Assembly (NCBI GenBank): GCA_002529645.1
Contig: NAEP01000034.1
Coordinates: forward strand, 1 to 64,000
Length of the DNA: 64,000 nt
Direction of reading: 5' to 3'
Source: Candidatus Lumbricidiphila eiseniae
Lineage (GTDB): Bacteria > Actinomycetota > Actinomycetes > Actinomycetales > Microbacteriaceae
In this document: positions 9,207 to 17,939 of the stretch, one piece after another
How the letters are laid out: every line of letters begins with the position of its first letter
Numbering within the stretch: the stretch's first letter is position 1
Notes under the pieces: generated by a model
Seen by the model: only the letters and a program-made list of their open reading frames with translations
Told to the model about the DNA's origin: nothing
Database searches by the model: none
Translations under genes and position numbers: made by a program

Positions 9207-10258
9207 GAGAACTCCAGCACGACCTGCAGCGCAGCCGCCGGATCGGTATCGAGCAGCTGGTACGCTTCCGCTGCATCCTCAATGCGAAATCGGTGCGTCA
9301 CCAGCGGCGTTGCGTCGAGTCGGCGGTCGGCCAGTGCGTCGACCACCGTGCGCTGGAGTCGGGGCACGTCCCATCGGGCTCGGAGCCGGTTGGGCACAGA
9401 CCCGATCTGTGAGGCGAGCACCTGCACCCGGTTGTGATGAAATTCCTCCCCGAGTCGCAGTGGCGTCGCCTCTGCCTGGTAAAACCCGGATGCGATGACG
9501 GTGCCGTCGGCACCGACGGCGCGCACTGCCGCCTGAAGGGCGTGGTAACTGCCGCTCAGTTCGATCGCGACGTCGGCGCCCGCGCCCGCCGTGACGTCGC
9601 GGATCGAGTGGGCAAGCTGCTCGTCTGGAACGAAGGCGTGCGCTGCGCCCTGGCGTTCGGCGGCCTCACGCCGCGCGGGGATGCCGTCAACGGCGATCAC
9701 GGTCGCACCGTTGAGAACAGCGAACCGGGTGGCGAGGAGGCCGATGACACCCTGACCGAAAATTGCAACCGTCGAGCCGACTCCGAGGTCAGCAGCGAGA
9801 ACTCCGTTCAGCGCGATGGCCCCCACGCGCACGAACGCGGCCGCGAGCGGATCAAGGTGAGCGGGGAGGACGTGGCCGCGGAGGGTTTCGATGGTCAAGA
9901 TGCCCTCGGCGCGGTGGCCCCAGATGCCCCAGACTCTGTCCCCGAGGCGGGGCGCGTCCGGGGGGCCAGCCGCGGGATCGGCGGCGATCTCGATCACCTC
10001 GCCGACCTCCGAGTATCCCCATCCGTCAAGAGGGTACGCAAGCTGTCCGTGCTCCGTCGCTCCGCGGAAGAGCCGGAGTTCCGGGTCCCACTCGGATGTG
10101 AGGTACGGATTGGTGCCGCGGTATGCGGTCAATTCGGTTCCTGCCGAGATACCCGAATACAGGGTGCGGACACGCACCTGTCCGGGCTGGAGCTCCTGAT
10201 GCGGGGCGTCGATGATATCGACCGTGCGAGGAGCCGAGAAGCGAAGGAGGCTGTTCAT
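9203..10258 (-). CDS. zinc-binding dehydrogenase (MDR alcohol/sorbitol dehydrogenase family)
   Basis: A 351-residue medium-chain dehydrogenase. It has the GroES-like domain (SGISAGTELTAYRG, LGDRVWGIWGHRAEG) and a Rossmann fold with VGSTVAIFGQGVIGLLATRFA as the nucleotide motif. The usual catalytic-zinc Cys is not obvious: the expected position reads SGISAGTE, so it may be one of the zinc-independent members. It is first in the minus-strand sugar operon, so it probably oxidises a sugar or polyol. The ATG at 10258 is chosen because GAAGGAGG-type context and the GroES domain begin there. Confidence 0.8.
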   Translation of the reverse strand: MNSLLRFSAPRTVDIIDAPHQELQPGQVRVRTLYSGISAGTELTAYRGTNPYLTSEWDPELRLFRGATEHGQLAYPLDGWGYSEVGEVIEIAADPAAGPPDAPRLGDRVWGIWGHRAEGILTIETLRGHVLPAHLDPLAAAFVRVGAIALNGVLAADLGVGSTVAIFGQGVIGLLATRFAVLNGATVIAVDGIPARREAAERQGAAHAFVPDEQLAHSIRDVTAGAGADVAIELSGSYHALQAAVRAVGADGTVIASGFYQAEATPLRLGEEFHHNRVQVLASQIGSVPNRLRARWDVPRLQRTVVDALADRRLDATPLVTHRFRIEDAAEAYQLLDTDPAAALQVVLEFS

Positions 10259-10304
10259 TGCGTTCGTCCGATCAGATTGCGTGGTGGCACAAACATTAGC
10301 ACTC

Positions 10305-10329
10305 GGTCTAGACCACTTGTGTATAGACA
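10305..10329. promoter_or_regulatory. paired palindromes, candidate ROK-regulator operator
   Basis: In the 124-bp gap between the divergent sugar operons, GGTCTAGACC (10305-10314) is a perfect palindrome and TGTATAGACA (10320-10329) is a close relative sharing the TAGAC core, centres 15 bp apart. The position suits an operator serving both directions. The ROK regulator encoded at the end of the plus operon is the obvious candidate binder; this is inference. Confidence 0.4.
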
Positions 10330-10382
10330 TTATGCAGAAGGTGCGTTACTCTCCAAACACCCCCACCCAGAGAGGAGATGCG

Positions 10383-11780
10383 ATGAGGATGTCGCGTATC
10401 ACTAAAGTCGTCGCGAGCGCAACGCTCCTGTTCACCGCCGCCGCGCTCACCGGTTGTTCGAACAGCGCACGCAGCGATAATGACAGCAAGACCATCACAG
10501 TGTGGTCACAGGAGAATCAGCCAGACCGGGTCAACGCAACCAAAACGATCATTGAGGGTTTCACGAAAAAGACCGGCATCAAGGTCAAGCTCGTGCCCGT
10601 GGACGAGAACCAGATACCCCAGCTTGTCGCCTCCGCTGCGATCTCCGGAAGCCTACCGGATGTCATGGGGGCGATCTCGCTCTCAATCGTCCGCCAGCTC
10701 GACACACAGAAACTGCTCAACACGGATGCCGCCGCCAACGTGGTTACAGCGCTGGGCGAGAAGACGTTTGTCGGCTCCGCCCTCGACCTCGACAGGGACG
10801 GGGACCGACAGCTGGCGGTTCCAGACTCCGCGTACGCACAGATTCTGGTCTACCGTAAAGACCTGTTCGAGAAGGCCGGCTTGAAGCCACCGACCACATA
10901 CGCCGACCTTGAGAAGGCGGCGAAGACCCTGACAAACGGCAGCACCTACGGCATCACGCTCGCAACCGACCCGGCCGACGTTTTCACGTCTCAGACGTTT
11001 GAATCACTGGCACTCGGCAATAACTGCCAGCTCGTCGATAAGAGCGGCACCATCGGTCTGAATTCGAGCGCGTGCGCAACCACGTGGAACCTGTACGGAG
11101 CACTCGCCCAGCACTATTCACCGCAGGGCACGCAAACCGTCGACACAACCAGAGCGACGTATTTCGCAGGCCAGGCGGCGATGGTTGACTGGTCAACCTA
11201 CATTCTTGACGAGCTCGGCGGCCTCAGAAACGATGCTCTGCCGACGTGTCCACAGTGCACATCCGACCCGACCTGGCTGGCCAAGAACAGCGGAATCGTC
11301 ACTGCCATCCAGGGCCCCGATGGCACACAGGGTGCCACGTACGGGGAGGCGACGTCGTGGCTGGTGACCAAGAACGCCAATGCACCCGCGTCCGAGAAGT
11401 TCCTCGAGTACATGCTCTCCGACGGGTACCTGGAATGGCTCGGCGTGGCCCCGGAGGGCAAGTTTCCACTGCGCACCGGAACCGCGGAGGCATCCACGAA
11501 GTTCACCGACGGGTGGAAGAGCCTGGAGGCGGGTGTGGACACCAAGAAGAAGCTGTCTGACCTGTACGACGCAGCGACGATCGATGCTCTCCTCCGGGTG
11601 CCGTCCGAGATCAACCGCTGGGCCATCCCGCAGGGGCAGGGAGCGTTGCTCGGACCGGTAAACGCACAGTTGCCGGTGTCGAAAGCCGCCGCGAGTCTCA
11701 GCTCGGGGACAAGCCCGAGCGATGCGGCGGCGGCGGCAACCAGTGCCGTCGATCAGCTGCAGGCGAAGCTGAAGAAGTGA
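10383..11780 (+). CDS. sugar ABC transporter substrate-binding lipoprotein
   Basis: A 465-residue extracellular solute-binding protein, family 1. The N-terminus MRMSRITKVVASATLLF leads to a lipobox LTGC at about residue 24, so it should be lipid-anchored. ITVWSQENQPDRVNATKTI and VKLVPVDENQIPQLV are typical of carbohydrate binders. The ATG at 10383 has an AGAGAGGAG site just upstream. It starts a plus-strand operon with two permeases and a ROK regulator. No ATPase gene is present, as usual in actinobacteria, where a shared MsiK-type ATPase serves such importers. Confidence 0.9.
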   Translation: MRMSRITKVVASATLLFTAAALTGCSNSARSDNDSKTITVWSQENQPDRVNATKTIIEGFTKKTGIKVKLVPVDENQIPQLVASAAISGSLPDVMGAISLSIVRQLDTQKLLNTDAAANVVTALGEKTFVGSALDLDRDGDRQLAVPDSAYAQILVYRKDLFEKAGLKPPTTYADLEKAAKTLTNGSTYGITLATDPADVFTSQTFESLALGNNCQLVDKSGTIGLNSSACATTWNLYGALAQHYSPQGTQTVDTTRATYFAGQAAMVDWSTYILDELGGLRNDALPTCPQCTSDPTWLAKNSGIVTAIQGPDGTQGATYGEATSWLVTKNANAPASEKFLEYMLSDGYLEWLGVAPEGKFPLRTGTAEASTKFTDGWKSLEAGVDTKKKLSDLYDAATIDALLRVPSEINRWAIPQGQGALLGPVNAQLPVSKAAASLSSGTSPSDAAAAATSAVDQLQAKLKK

Positions 11781-11784
11781 ATCG

Positions 11785-12741
11785 ATGACACGGTCGGCAC
11801 CACCGCCCACGCCGCCGCGGGCGGCCCTGCACAGGGGCCGTCCGCGGCGCTCGGTCATCGCAAGGCGGGATAACCGCGCCGGATTAGTGATGGTTCTGCC
11901 AACGACGATCATCGTCCTCGCGATCGTCATCATCCCGGTGATCTGGAACCTGGTTCTCGCCTTCCAGGAGACGGACTTCACCAGCATCGCTGAGAACGGG
12001 CTCGTTAACCCGCTCACTCTGGATAACTTCGCCACCGTCTTAACCGACCCCGGGTTCTGGATGTCGCTGTGGACGACGATCGTCTATTCGGTGTTCTCGA
12101 CGGCAGGCTCTATCGTTGTCGGCCTTGTGGCGGCGCTCGCCTTCCGGGTGCCGTTCCGAGGTCGCGGCCTCGCGCGTTCTCTCATGCTGCTGCCGTACGT
12201 CGCACCCGTCGTCGCGGTCACGTTCGTCTGGCAGATCATGCTGAACGCACAGTTTGGCATCGTGAACACACTCGGCAAACAGTGGCTCGGGTGGGAACAT
12301 CCGGTCGACTTCCTCGGCAAAGCGCCCTACGCGCTCATCACCGTGATCGTGTTCGAGATTTGGCGCTACTTCCCGTTCGCATTTCTCTTCATCACCGCAC
12401 GCCTGACTGCCCTTCCCCGGGATGTCGAGGAGGCCGCACTCGTTGACGGAGTGACCCCGTGGCAGAACTTCCGGCACATCGTGTTCCCGCAGCTGCTGCC
12501 GGTGATCTCGCTGTTGTCCGTGCTCCGGCTCATCATGACCTTTAACAAGTTCGATGACGTCTACCTGCTGACCGGCGGCGGCGCGGGAACCGAGATCTCG
12601 GCCGTCCGTGTCTACGACACACTCGTCGGCAGCTTTGACATCGGCGGGGCCGCAGCCAATGCGTTCGTCCTGTCCGCCATCCTCAGCGTGTTCTTGTTCA
12701 TCTACGTGAAGTTTTTTGTCGGCAGAGGAGATGAGGAGTGA
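11785..12741 (+). CDS. sugar ABC transporter permease (MalF type)
   Basis: A 318-residue inner-membrane permease with six predicted helices. The EAA loop reads EEAALVDGVTPWQNFRHIVFP, the contact site for the ATPase. A 30-residue basic, Pro-rich N-terminal tail precedes the first helix. It follows the binding-protein stop by four bases and overlaps the next gene by four bases, so the three form one transporter. The substrate is likely the oligosaccharide handled by the divergent operon. Confidence 0.9.
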   Translation: MTRSAPPPTPPRAALHRGRPRRSVIARRDNRAGLVMVLPTTIIVLAIVIIPVIWNLVLAFQETDFTSIAENGLVNPLTLDNFATVLTDPGFWMSLWTTIVYSVFSTAGSIVVGLVAALAFRVPFRGRGLARSLMLLPYVAPVVAVTFVWQIMLNAQFGIVNTLGKQWLGWEHPVDFLGKAPYALITVIVFEIWRYFPFAFLFITARLTALPRDVEEAALVDGVTPWQNFRHIVFPQLLPVISLLSVLRLIMTFNKFDDVYLLTGGGAGTEISAVRVYDTLVGSFDIGGAAANAFVLSAILSVFLFIYVKFFVGRGDEE

Positions 12742-13604
12742 GCCGCACCGTGATCCAAAAACGCATATTCGGTACCCTGCGATGGGTGATTATTGCCGTT
12801 CTGATCATCGCGACAGTGTTCCCGTTCTATCACATGATCCAGCTCAGCCTGGTGCCGATCGAACAGGTGCTCCTGCACCCCGAGCGCCTCTGGATCCCCA
12901 TCCAGAACATCACGCTGCAGACCTACGCTGATGTGCTCACGCCACAGGATGACGGCGGTCAGGGTTTTGCCCAGTTCATGCTGAACTCAGCAATCGTCGC
13001 CACCGCCACGGCCGCGGTCACCCTCGTGGTTGCGATCCCCGGGTCGTACGCGGTGTCGCGGCTGAAGTTTTTCGGTCGGCGGCAAATCAGCGCACTCTTC
13101 CTGGCGGTATACCTGTTTCCCGTCATCATCATTGCAATCCCGCTATTCGTTGGATTCTCAGCACTGGGGATCCGGGAATCGCTCGCCGGTCTGGTTATCG
13201 TCTACATCGCGCAGACCATCCCCGTGTCGATCCACATGCTTCGCTCCTATCTGCAGTCGATCCCAGAGAGCGTCGAAGAAGCCGCGATGGTTGACGGAGC
13301 CGACCGTGCCCGCATCCTCTGGAAGATCACGATTCCGCTGGCCATGCCCTCGATCGTGTCGACCGGTCTCTACGTCTTCATGATCGCCTGGAACGAGTTC
13401 CTCTTCGCGCTGCTCTTCCTCGCAGCTGATCGAGACCAGTGGACCGTGTCGCTCGGGCTCTCGCAACTCGCGAACGGGATCGAGGTGTCCAAGACCGTCC
13501 TCATGGCCGGATCAGTGCTTCTTACCATTCCGATCATCGTCCTCTACGGGCTGGCCGAACGCTCACTCACCGAGGGTCTCACCAACGGAGCGGACAAAGG
13601 GTGA
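12738..13604 (+). CDS. sugar ABC transporter permease (MalG type)
   Basis: A 288-residue permease with six helices. Its EAA loop is EEAAMVDGADRARILWKITIP and its partner segment is AMPSIVSTGLYVFMIAWNEFLFALLF. It starts with GTG at 12738, overlapping the stop of the first permease (GTGA), with GGAGATGAGGA upstream as ribosome site. It pairs with the preceding permease as the heterodimeric channel. Confidence 0.9.
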   Translation: MSRTVIQKRIFGTLRWVIIAVLIIATVFPFYHMIQLSLVPIEQVLLHPERLWIPIQNITLQTYADVLTPQDDGGQGFAQFMLNSAIVATATAAVTLVVAIPGSYAVSRLKFFGRRQISALFLAVYLFPVIIIAIPLFVGFSALGIRESLAGLVIVYIAQTIPVSIHMLRSYLQSIPESVEEAAMVDGADRARILWKITIPLAMPSIVSTGLYVFMIAWNEFLFALLFLAADRDQWTVSLGLSQLANGIEVSKTVLMAGSVLLTIPIIVLYGLAERSLTEGLTNGADKG

Positions 13605-13672
13605 GCCCCTCAGAAGGGCAACCTCGTACGATAGAGCAGCAACAATGGATGCCTCCCGAAGAAAGGCGGCAG

Positions 13673-14818
13673 ATGAGCTCAGGACCGGGAGACGTGCTCC
13701 AACTGATCCGCCGTTCCACCGCCAACACGCGCCGCGAGATCCAGCAGGTCACCGGGCTCTCCCGCGTCACGGTCGCCCAGCGCGTCGAAACCCTCATGGA
13801 TGCGAGGCTCATCGCCGAGGTTGCCGGTGGTGGTGGTGCGACGGGTGGTCGCCGGCCCGGCCACCTTGAATTCGACGTTGAGCGCTCTGTCCTGGTTGTT
13901 GCGGCCGTTGACACGGCGCACTCACGAACGGCTCTCACCGACCTCAGCGGACGGATCCTCGAGACCGAGACGCTCGACGTCTCCATTAGGGAAGGCCCGA
14001 AAGTGGTGCTTGCCGCGCTCACCGCGTCAATGCGGCGACTCATTGAGGTCGCCGCAGACGGGCGCACGGTAGCCGGGGCTGGTATCTCCGTACCCGGCCC
14101 CGTTGACCCGAAGACCAGACGACCGTCGCAGCCACCGATCATGCCAGGGTGGGACGGGTATCCGATCACAGACCATGTGGGCGATACCATCCCTGTCCCA
14201 ATTTTCGTCGAAAACGACGCCGACGCGATGGCCTTCGGGGAGCAATCCACGAACTTCTCCACCAGCACTTCCGTCTGCCTCGTCAAGGTGTCAACCGGTA
14301 TCGGATCCGGGCTCGTCATCAACGGATCCGTGTACCACGGCATTGACGGTGGTGCCGGTGATATCGGCCACATCCGCATCGCGGGGGAAGACGCGCTGTG
14401 CCAGTGCGGGTCGCGCGGCTGCCTCGCGGCCATCGCGAGCGGACGCGCCATAGCCATACGGCTCAGTGACGGTGGAACGCCTGCCCGGTCTGGACGTGAC
14501 GTCAGACGGCTTCTCCAGCAGGGCGATACCGATGCGCTTCGGCTCACCCACGAGGCAGGGGTTCGCATCGGTGAGGTTATGGCCACGGTCGTTTCCATGA
14601 TCAACCCCGGCGTGCTGATCGTGAGCGGCGACCTCGCATCGAGCGCACTTCTTGCTGGCCTGCGGGAAGGCCTCTATCCGCGCTCCCTGCCCCGAGCCAC
14701 CCGCAACCTCGTTGTGTGCCTCGGTGCCCTTGATGCCAACGCCGGCATGATCGGTATGGCCAGGATCGTCACGGACAGCCTCTTCTCCGCCGAAGCGATC
14801 AACCACCAGTTCCGGTAA
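13673..14818 (+). CDS. ROK-family transcriptional regulator
   Basis: A 381-residue regulator. Residues 6-65 form a winged helix-turn-helix (RREIQQVTGLSRVTVAQRVETL). The rest is a ROK sugar-kinase-like domain with GAGISVPGPVD and FVENDADAMAFGE, plus the zinc-binding CQCGSRGCLAAIASG. The ATG at 13673 is favoured over the one at 13649 because GAAAGG lies about eight bases upstream. It sits 68 bp after the transporter genes and probably represses both sugar operons until an inducer sugar binds. Confidence 0.88.
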   Translation: MSSGPGDVLQLIRRSTANTRREIQQVTGLSRVTVAQRVETLMDARLIAEVAGGGGATGGRRPGHLEFDVERSVLVVAAVDTAHSRTALTDLSGRILETETLDVSIREGPKVVLAALTASMRRLIEVAADGRTVAGAGISVPGPVDPKTRRPSQPPIMPGWDGYPITDHVGDTIPVPIFVENDADAMAFGEQSTNFSTSTSVCLVKVSTGIGSGLVINGSVYHGIDGGAGDIGHIRIAGEDALCQCGSRGCLAAIASGRAIAIRLSDGGTPARSGRDVRRLLQQGDTDALRLTHEAGVRIGEVMATVVSMINPGVLIVSGDLASSALLAGLREGLYPRSLPRATRNLVVCLGALDANAGMIGMARIVTDSLFSAEAINHQFR

Positions 14819-14856
14819 CATCCCTGCGGCTCACGCCTGCGCACGAACCCACCACA

Positions 14857-14924
14857 CCCGTCGAAAGGTCACAAACTGTCGCTCCAACCGATAGCTTCGC
14901 GACACATCGTGGCCTTTCGACGGG
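14857..14924. terminator. long nested hairpin between convergent genes
   Basis: A 16-bp inverted repeat (14857-14872 with 14909-14924, one mismatch; arm CCCGTCGAAAGGTCAC) encloses a 36-base loop. That loop holds a second inverted repeat, TGTCGC near 14877 with GCGACA near 14899. It lies between the convergent ROK and siderophore-binding genes and could act as a bidirectional stop. There is no T-tract, so function is uncertain. Confidence 0.5.
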
Positions 14925-14943
14925 ACAGGCGGGCACGAAACGG

Positions 14944-15990
14944 CTACTTAAGAACCTTCGCGATGGTCGCAATCAGCGCGGGCATCCCATCCGACCAGGT
15001 CATACTGAGAGCCGTCGGTGGGGACACCGAGGAAACCGTCAACGGATCCGATACTTGGGCCACCTTACCGGCCTTGACGGCAGGGATCGCCTGCAGAGCG
15101 GGCTTCGTAAGGAAGGCTGCTGCCTCGCCCGCGTTGTTGTGGTAGCTGACAATGAAATCAGCCGTGAGCTGGTCGAGCTTCTCGTAGCTGAGCTTGTAGA
15201 AGAAGGCCGAGCCCTGTGAGGTGTCGAGTGCGGCGACACTCGGTGCGGCGACGAGACCGAGGTGCGTGAGCACACTGATCCGGGCATCCTGTGCCGTGTA
15301 GACATAGACGAATCCGTCACCGTCCCACACCCCGGCGAACGTTTTTCCGGCGAAACCGGGGTTGGCCTTTGCCTGCCCCGCCAGGTAGGTCGAGATGGTG
15401 CCGAGCACATCGGCACCGGCCTTGCTGCGGCCGAGTGCGGCGGCAGTGATCTTGATCGTGTCATCCCAGCTTGTGGTCCACGCCGTCGTCGGGAACGCAA
15501 CAGTGGGCGCAATCTTGCTCAGTGTCGTGTGCTGCTCCTGCGTGAGACCCGAGTAGGGCGCGAGGATGACATCCGGCTTCGCCGCGATGATCTGCTCATA
15601 GGGCACGGTCGCACCACCCTCGGAGTCTTTCAGCAGCACGGGTAGCGGCTTGTTCGCTGCGGTGTACGCTTCTTCGACCCAGGGCAGCAGCTTGTCTGCT
15701 CCCACGGTCCACACCTGCTCGGCCACCGCGACGGGATACACCCCCATGGCGATGGCAGCCTCGGTGGAGCCCCACCCCCACGTGGCAACCCGAGTTGGTT
15801 CCCGTGGAATGGTCGTCTTCCCAAAGGCATCGTTGAGCGTCACGGGGAAAGAATCCGAGACAGCCGCAGCGGTCGGTGCTGTCGGCGCTGTCGCTGTCGG
15901 CGTGCTCGCGGCGCAACCCGCGAGCACGGCAACGGCAACAGTGGTGGCAGCCGCAAGCGCGGTGATGCGGAAGGAATGGCGTACAGGCAT
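14944..15990 (-). CDS. iron-siderophore ABC transporter substrate-binding lipoprotein
   Basis: A 348-residue FecB/FhuD-type binding protein. The signal peptide ends in a lipobox LAGC at about residue 25, followed by a Thr/Ala/Pro linker. VTLNDAFGKTTIPREPTRVATWGWGS and PDVILAPYSGLTQEQ are family segments. An almost perfect iron box lies 27 bp upstream, indicating repression by iron-loaded DtxR/IdeR. It is read in the same direction as the permease/ATPase genes just upstream and completes the importer, but has its own promoter site. Confidence 0.9.
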   Translation of the reverse strand: MPVRHSFRITALAAATTVAVAVLAGCAASTPTATAPTAPTAAAVSDSFPVTLNDAFGKTTIPREPTRVATWGWGSTEAAIAMGVYPVAVAEQVWTVGADKLLPWVEEAYTAANKPLPVLLKDSEGGATVPYEQIIAAKPDVILAPYSGLTQEQHTTLSKIAPTVAFPTTAWTTSWDDTIKITAAALGRSKAGADVLGTISTYLAGQAKANPGFAGKTFAGVWDGDGFVYVYTAQDARISVLTHLGLVAAPSVAALDTSQGSAFFYKLSYEKLDQLTADFIVSYHNNAGEAAAFLTKPALQAIPAVKAGKVAQVSDPLTVSSVSPPTALSMTWSDGMPALIATIAKVLK

Positions 15991-16016
15991 GTAGAACTCC
16001 AGACGAATTTAGGGGA

Positions 16017-16035
16017 TTAGGTTAGCCTACCCTAA
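16017..16035. promoter_or_regulatory. DtxR/IdeR iron box
   Basis: TTAGGTTAGCCTACCCTAA matches the 19-bp actinobacterial iron-box consensus at all but one position. It sits between the ATPase stop and the binding-protein gene, so the latter is probably derepressed on iron starvation. Confidence 0.85.
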
Positions 16036-16071
16036 AAATTGGAAGTGGGCGTGTGAGAAAGAGTGCCCGCC

Positions 16072-16863
16072 TCAGTGCAGGGTCGACACGGGAACCACCA
16101 TCGGCGTCTCCGTGACCGGATCCGCAATAATGCAGGACTCCAAGCCAAACGCCCTCCGCACGGTGTCCACGGTGAGCACCTCGTGTGGTGCGCCGGCCGC
16201 GATGATCCGCCCGCCGTGCATGACGAGCAGGTGATCGGCATAGCGCGCGGCAAGCGCGAGTTCGTGCAGCACCATAATCACGCTCGCACCCCGCTCGCGG
16301 TTGCGAGCGGCCAGAACATCCAACAGGTCGATCTGGTGCGCAATATCGAGTGATGTGGTCGGCTCATCAAGCAGCAGGATGTCCGTGTCCTGCGCAAGCA
16401 CCATCGCCACCCACGCCCGCTGTCGCTGCCCACCCGACAATTCATCGACCGGACGATGCGCGAGTTCGACCATTCCCGTCGCGGTGAGCGCACTCAGCAC
16501 GACAGCGTCATCGTCGCTGGAATCTCGCCCGAACCAGCCCTGGTGTGGGTATCGGCCGCGCGCGACGAGGTCAGCGACCCGCACTCCATCGGGCACAATC
16601 GCGGACTGCGGAAGCACACCGATCAGCCGGGCGCACGCTCTACGAGACAGCGTAGACATGTCTGTGTCGCCACACATGACTCGTCCAGCATCGAGTGGAT
16701 GCAGCCGCGCTACCGCGCGCAACAGTGTTGACTTTCCACAGCCGTTGGGACCGAGGATGGCGGTAATCCGACCCGGCGGGAAGGCAACACTGACGTCGTG
16801 GAGAATCCGCGTGCTGTTGTAACTCACCGAGATCTCCTCGGCGACAAGCCTGTTGTCGGTCAT
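16072..16863 (-). CDS. iron-siderophore ABC transporter ATPase (FepC/FecE type)
   Basis: A 263-residue ABC ATPase: Walker A GPNGCGKST, Q-loop LPQSAIVPDGVRV, signature LSGGQRQRAWVA, Walker B DILLLDEPTTSLD and switch His in VLHELALAARYADHLL. These are hallmarks of the FecCD-type siderophore and cobalamin importers. The ATG at 16863 overlaps the upstream permease stop (ATGA). It powers uptake through the two permeases just upstream. Confidence 0.92.
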   Translation of the reverse strand: MTDNRLVAEEISVSYNSTRILHDVSVAFPPGRITAILGPNGCGKSTLLRAVARLHPLDAGRVMCGDTDMSTLSRRACARLIGVLPQSAIVPDGVRVADLVARGRYPHQGWFGRDSSDDDAVVLSALTATGMVELAHRPVDELSGGQRQRAWVAMVLAQDTDILLLDEPTTSLDIAHQIDLLDVLAARNRERGASVIMVLHELALAARYADHLLVMHGGRIIAAGAPHEVLTVDTVRRAFGLESCIIADPVTETPMVVPVSTLH

Positions 16864-17939
16864 TGGGGTCCTCTGCGATCGGTGCGAGCAAGAAGCCACA
16901 GAACATACGGTGCACCGAGGATGCCCGTGACAATCCCGACCGGAGCGACGAGTCCGGGAATCGCGAACTGTCCCGCGACATCCGCCGCCAGTGTCAGGGC
17001 TGCGCCGATAACCCCCGCCGTTCCCACGGCGGCAGAGCCGTGACCGACAAGCCGCCGGGCAATTGCGGGGGCGCACAGCGCGATAAACGAGATAGGCCCG
17101 GTCACGCTCGTCGCGAGCGCGACGAGCAGAACGGCGGCACCGAGAAGCTCACCACGTGCCGCATTGACGCGGACACCGAGGCTCCGAGCACGGTCATCAC
17201 CGAGCACGAGCGGTCGGAGCATCCGTGACCGCACGAGCACCCAACCCGCACACACGGCAGTTCCCACAGTAAGAAGCCCGAGGCTGTCGCCACGAACATC
17301 GGCAACGCTGCCCACTGTCCACTGAAATGCGGAGAGCGCCACCCGCACATTCGCGCTCGCAATGAGCCACCCGACAAGAGCGCCGCACAGGTAGGCCACC
17401 CCCACCCCGACCAGCACGAACCGAATGCCGTGCAGCCCTCGGTTCCACGCGACAGCCCAGATCACGAACGCAACACCCATCGCCCCGGCAAACGCGCCCA
17501 GCGCCACGAGCGGCCCGGTCGCACCCAGCACGAGTAGGCACACGAGCGCGCCGAGACTTGCCCCGCCAGAAATGCCCAGAATGTCGGGACTTGCGAGCGG
17601 GTTATGCAGGAGCGACTGGAAGGTTGCCCCCGCCATCGCAAACCCGACACCGGCCAGCAGTGCGGCTGCGATGCGTGGTGCGCGCAGGCCAAGCACAATG
17701 AGTTGTTCGCCCGGATCCCCACCGCCGAACAGGGTGGCCACCACCCGAGTAGCCGGCAGGCTTGTCGCACCAAGCAGCAACGCCGTGAACGCGAGGCCAA
17801 CAACACCCGCAACACAGAGACCAGCAACAAGGATGGCCCGGTGCCGTGCCCCAGCGCGCAGGGCAGACAGGCGCAGGGCAGGCACGTGTCCGTCGGCGCT
17901 GCACCCCGTGCCTCCCGCCACTCTCCGCCAGCCGGTCAT
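16860..17939 (-). CDS. FecCD-family iron-siderophore permease (second subunit)
   Basis: A 359-residue permease with about ten membrane helices. Family segments are LRAPRIAAALLAGVGFAMAGATFQSLLHNPLASPDILGISGG (split here only by family convention) and GPISFIALCAPAIARRLVGH. The ATG at 17939 overlaps the preceding permease stop by four bases. A 30-residue hydrophilic N-terminus precedes the first helix. It forms the membrane channel with its neighbour. Confidence 0.88.
   Translation of the reverse strand: MTGWRRVAGGTGCSADGHVPALRLSALRAGARHRAILVAGLCVAGVVGLAFTALLLGATSLPATRVVATLFGGGDPGEQLIVLGLRAPRIAAALLAGVGFAMAGATFQSLLHNPLASPDILGISGGASLGALVCLLVLGATGPLVALGAFAGAMGVAFVIWAVAWNRGLHGIRFVLVGVGVAYLCGALVGWLIASANVRVALSAFQWTVGSVADVRGDSLGLLTVGTAVCAGWVLVRSRMLRPLVLGDDRARSLGVRVNAARGELLGAAVLLVALATSVTGPISFIALCAPAIARRLVGHGSAAVGTAGVIGAALTLAADVAGQFAIPGLVAPVGIVTGILGAPYVLWLLARTDRRGPQ

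Noticed and set aside
13579-14604. 341-codon open frame antisense to the ROK gene
   Set aside because: High-GC shadow frame; Ser/Arg/Pro-rich with no family resemblance, while the ROK frame has clear motifs.
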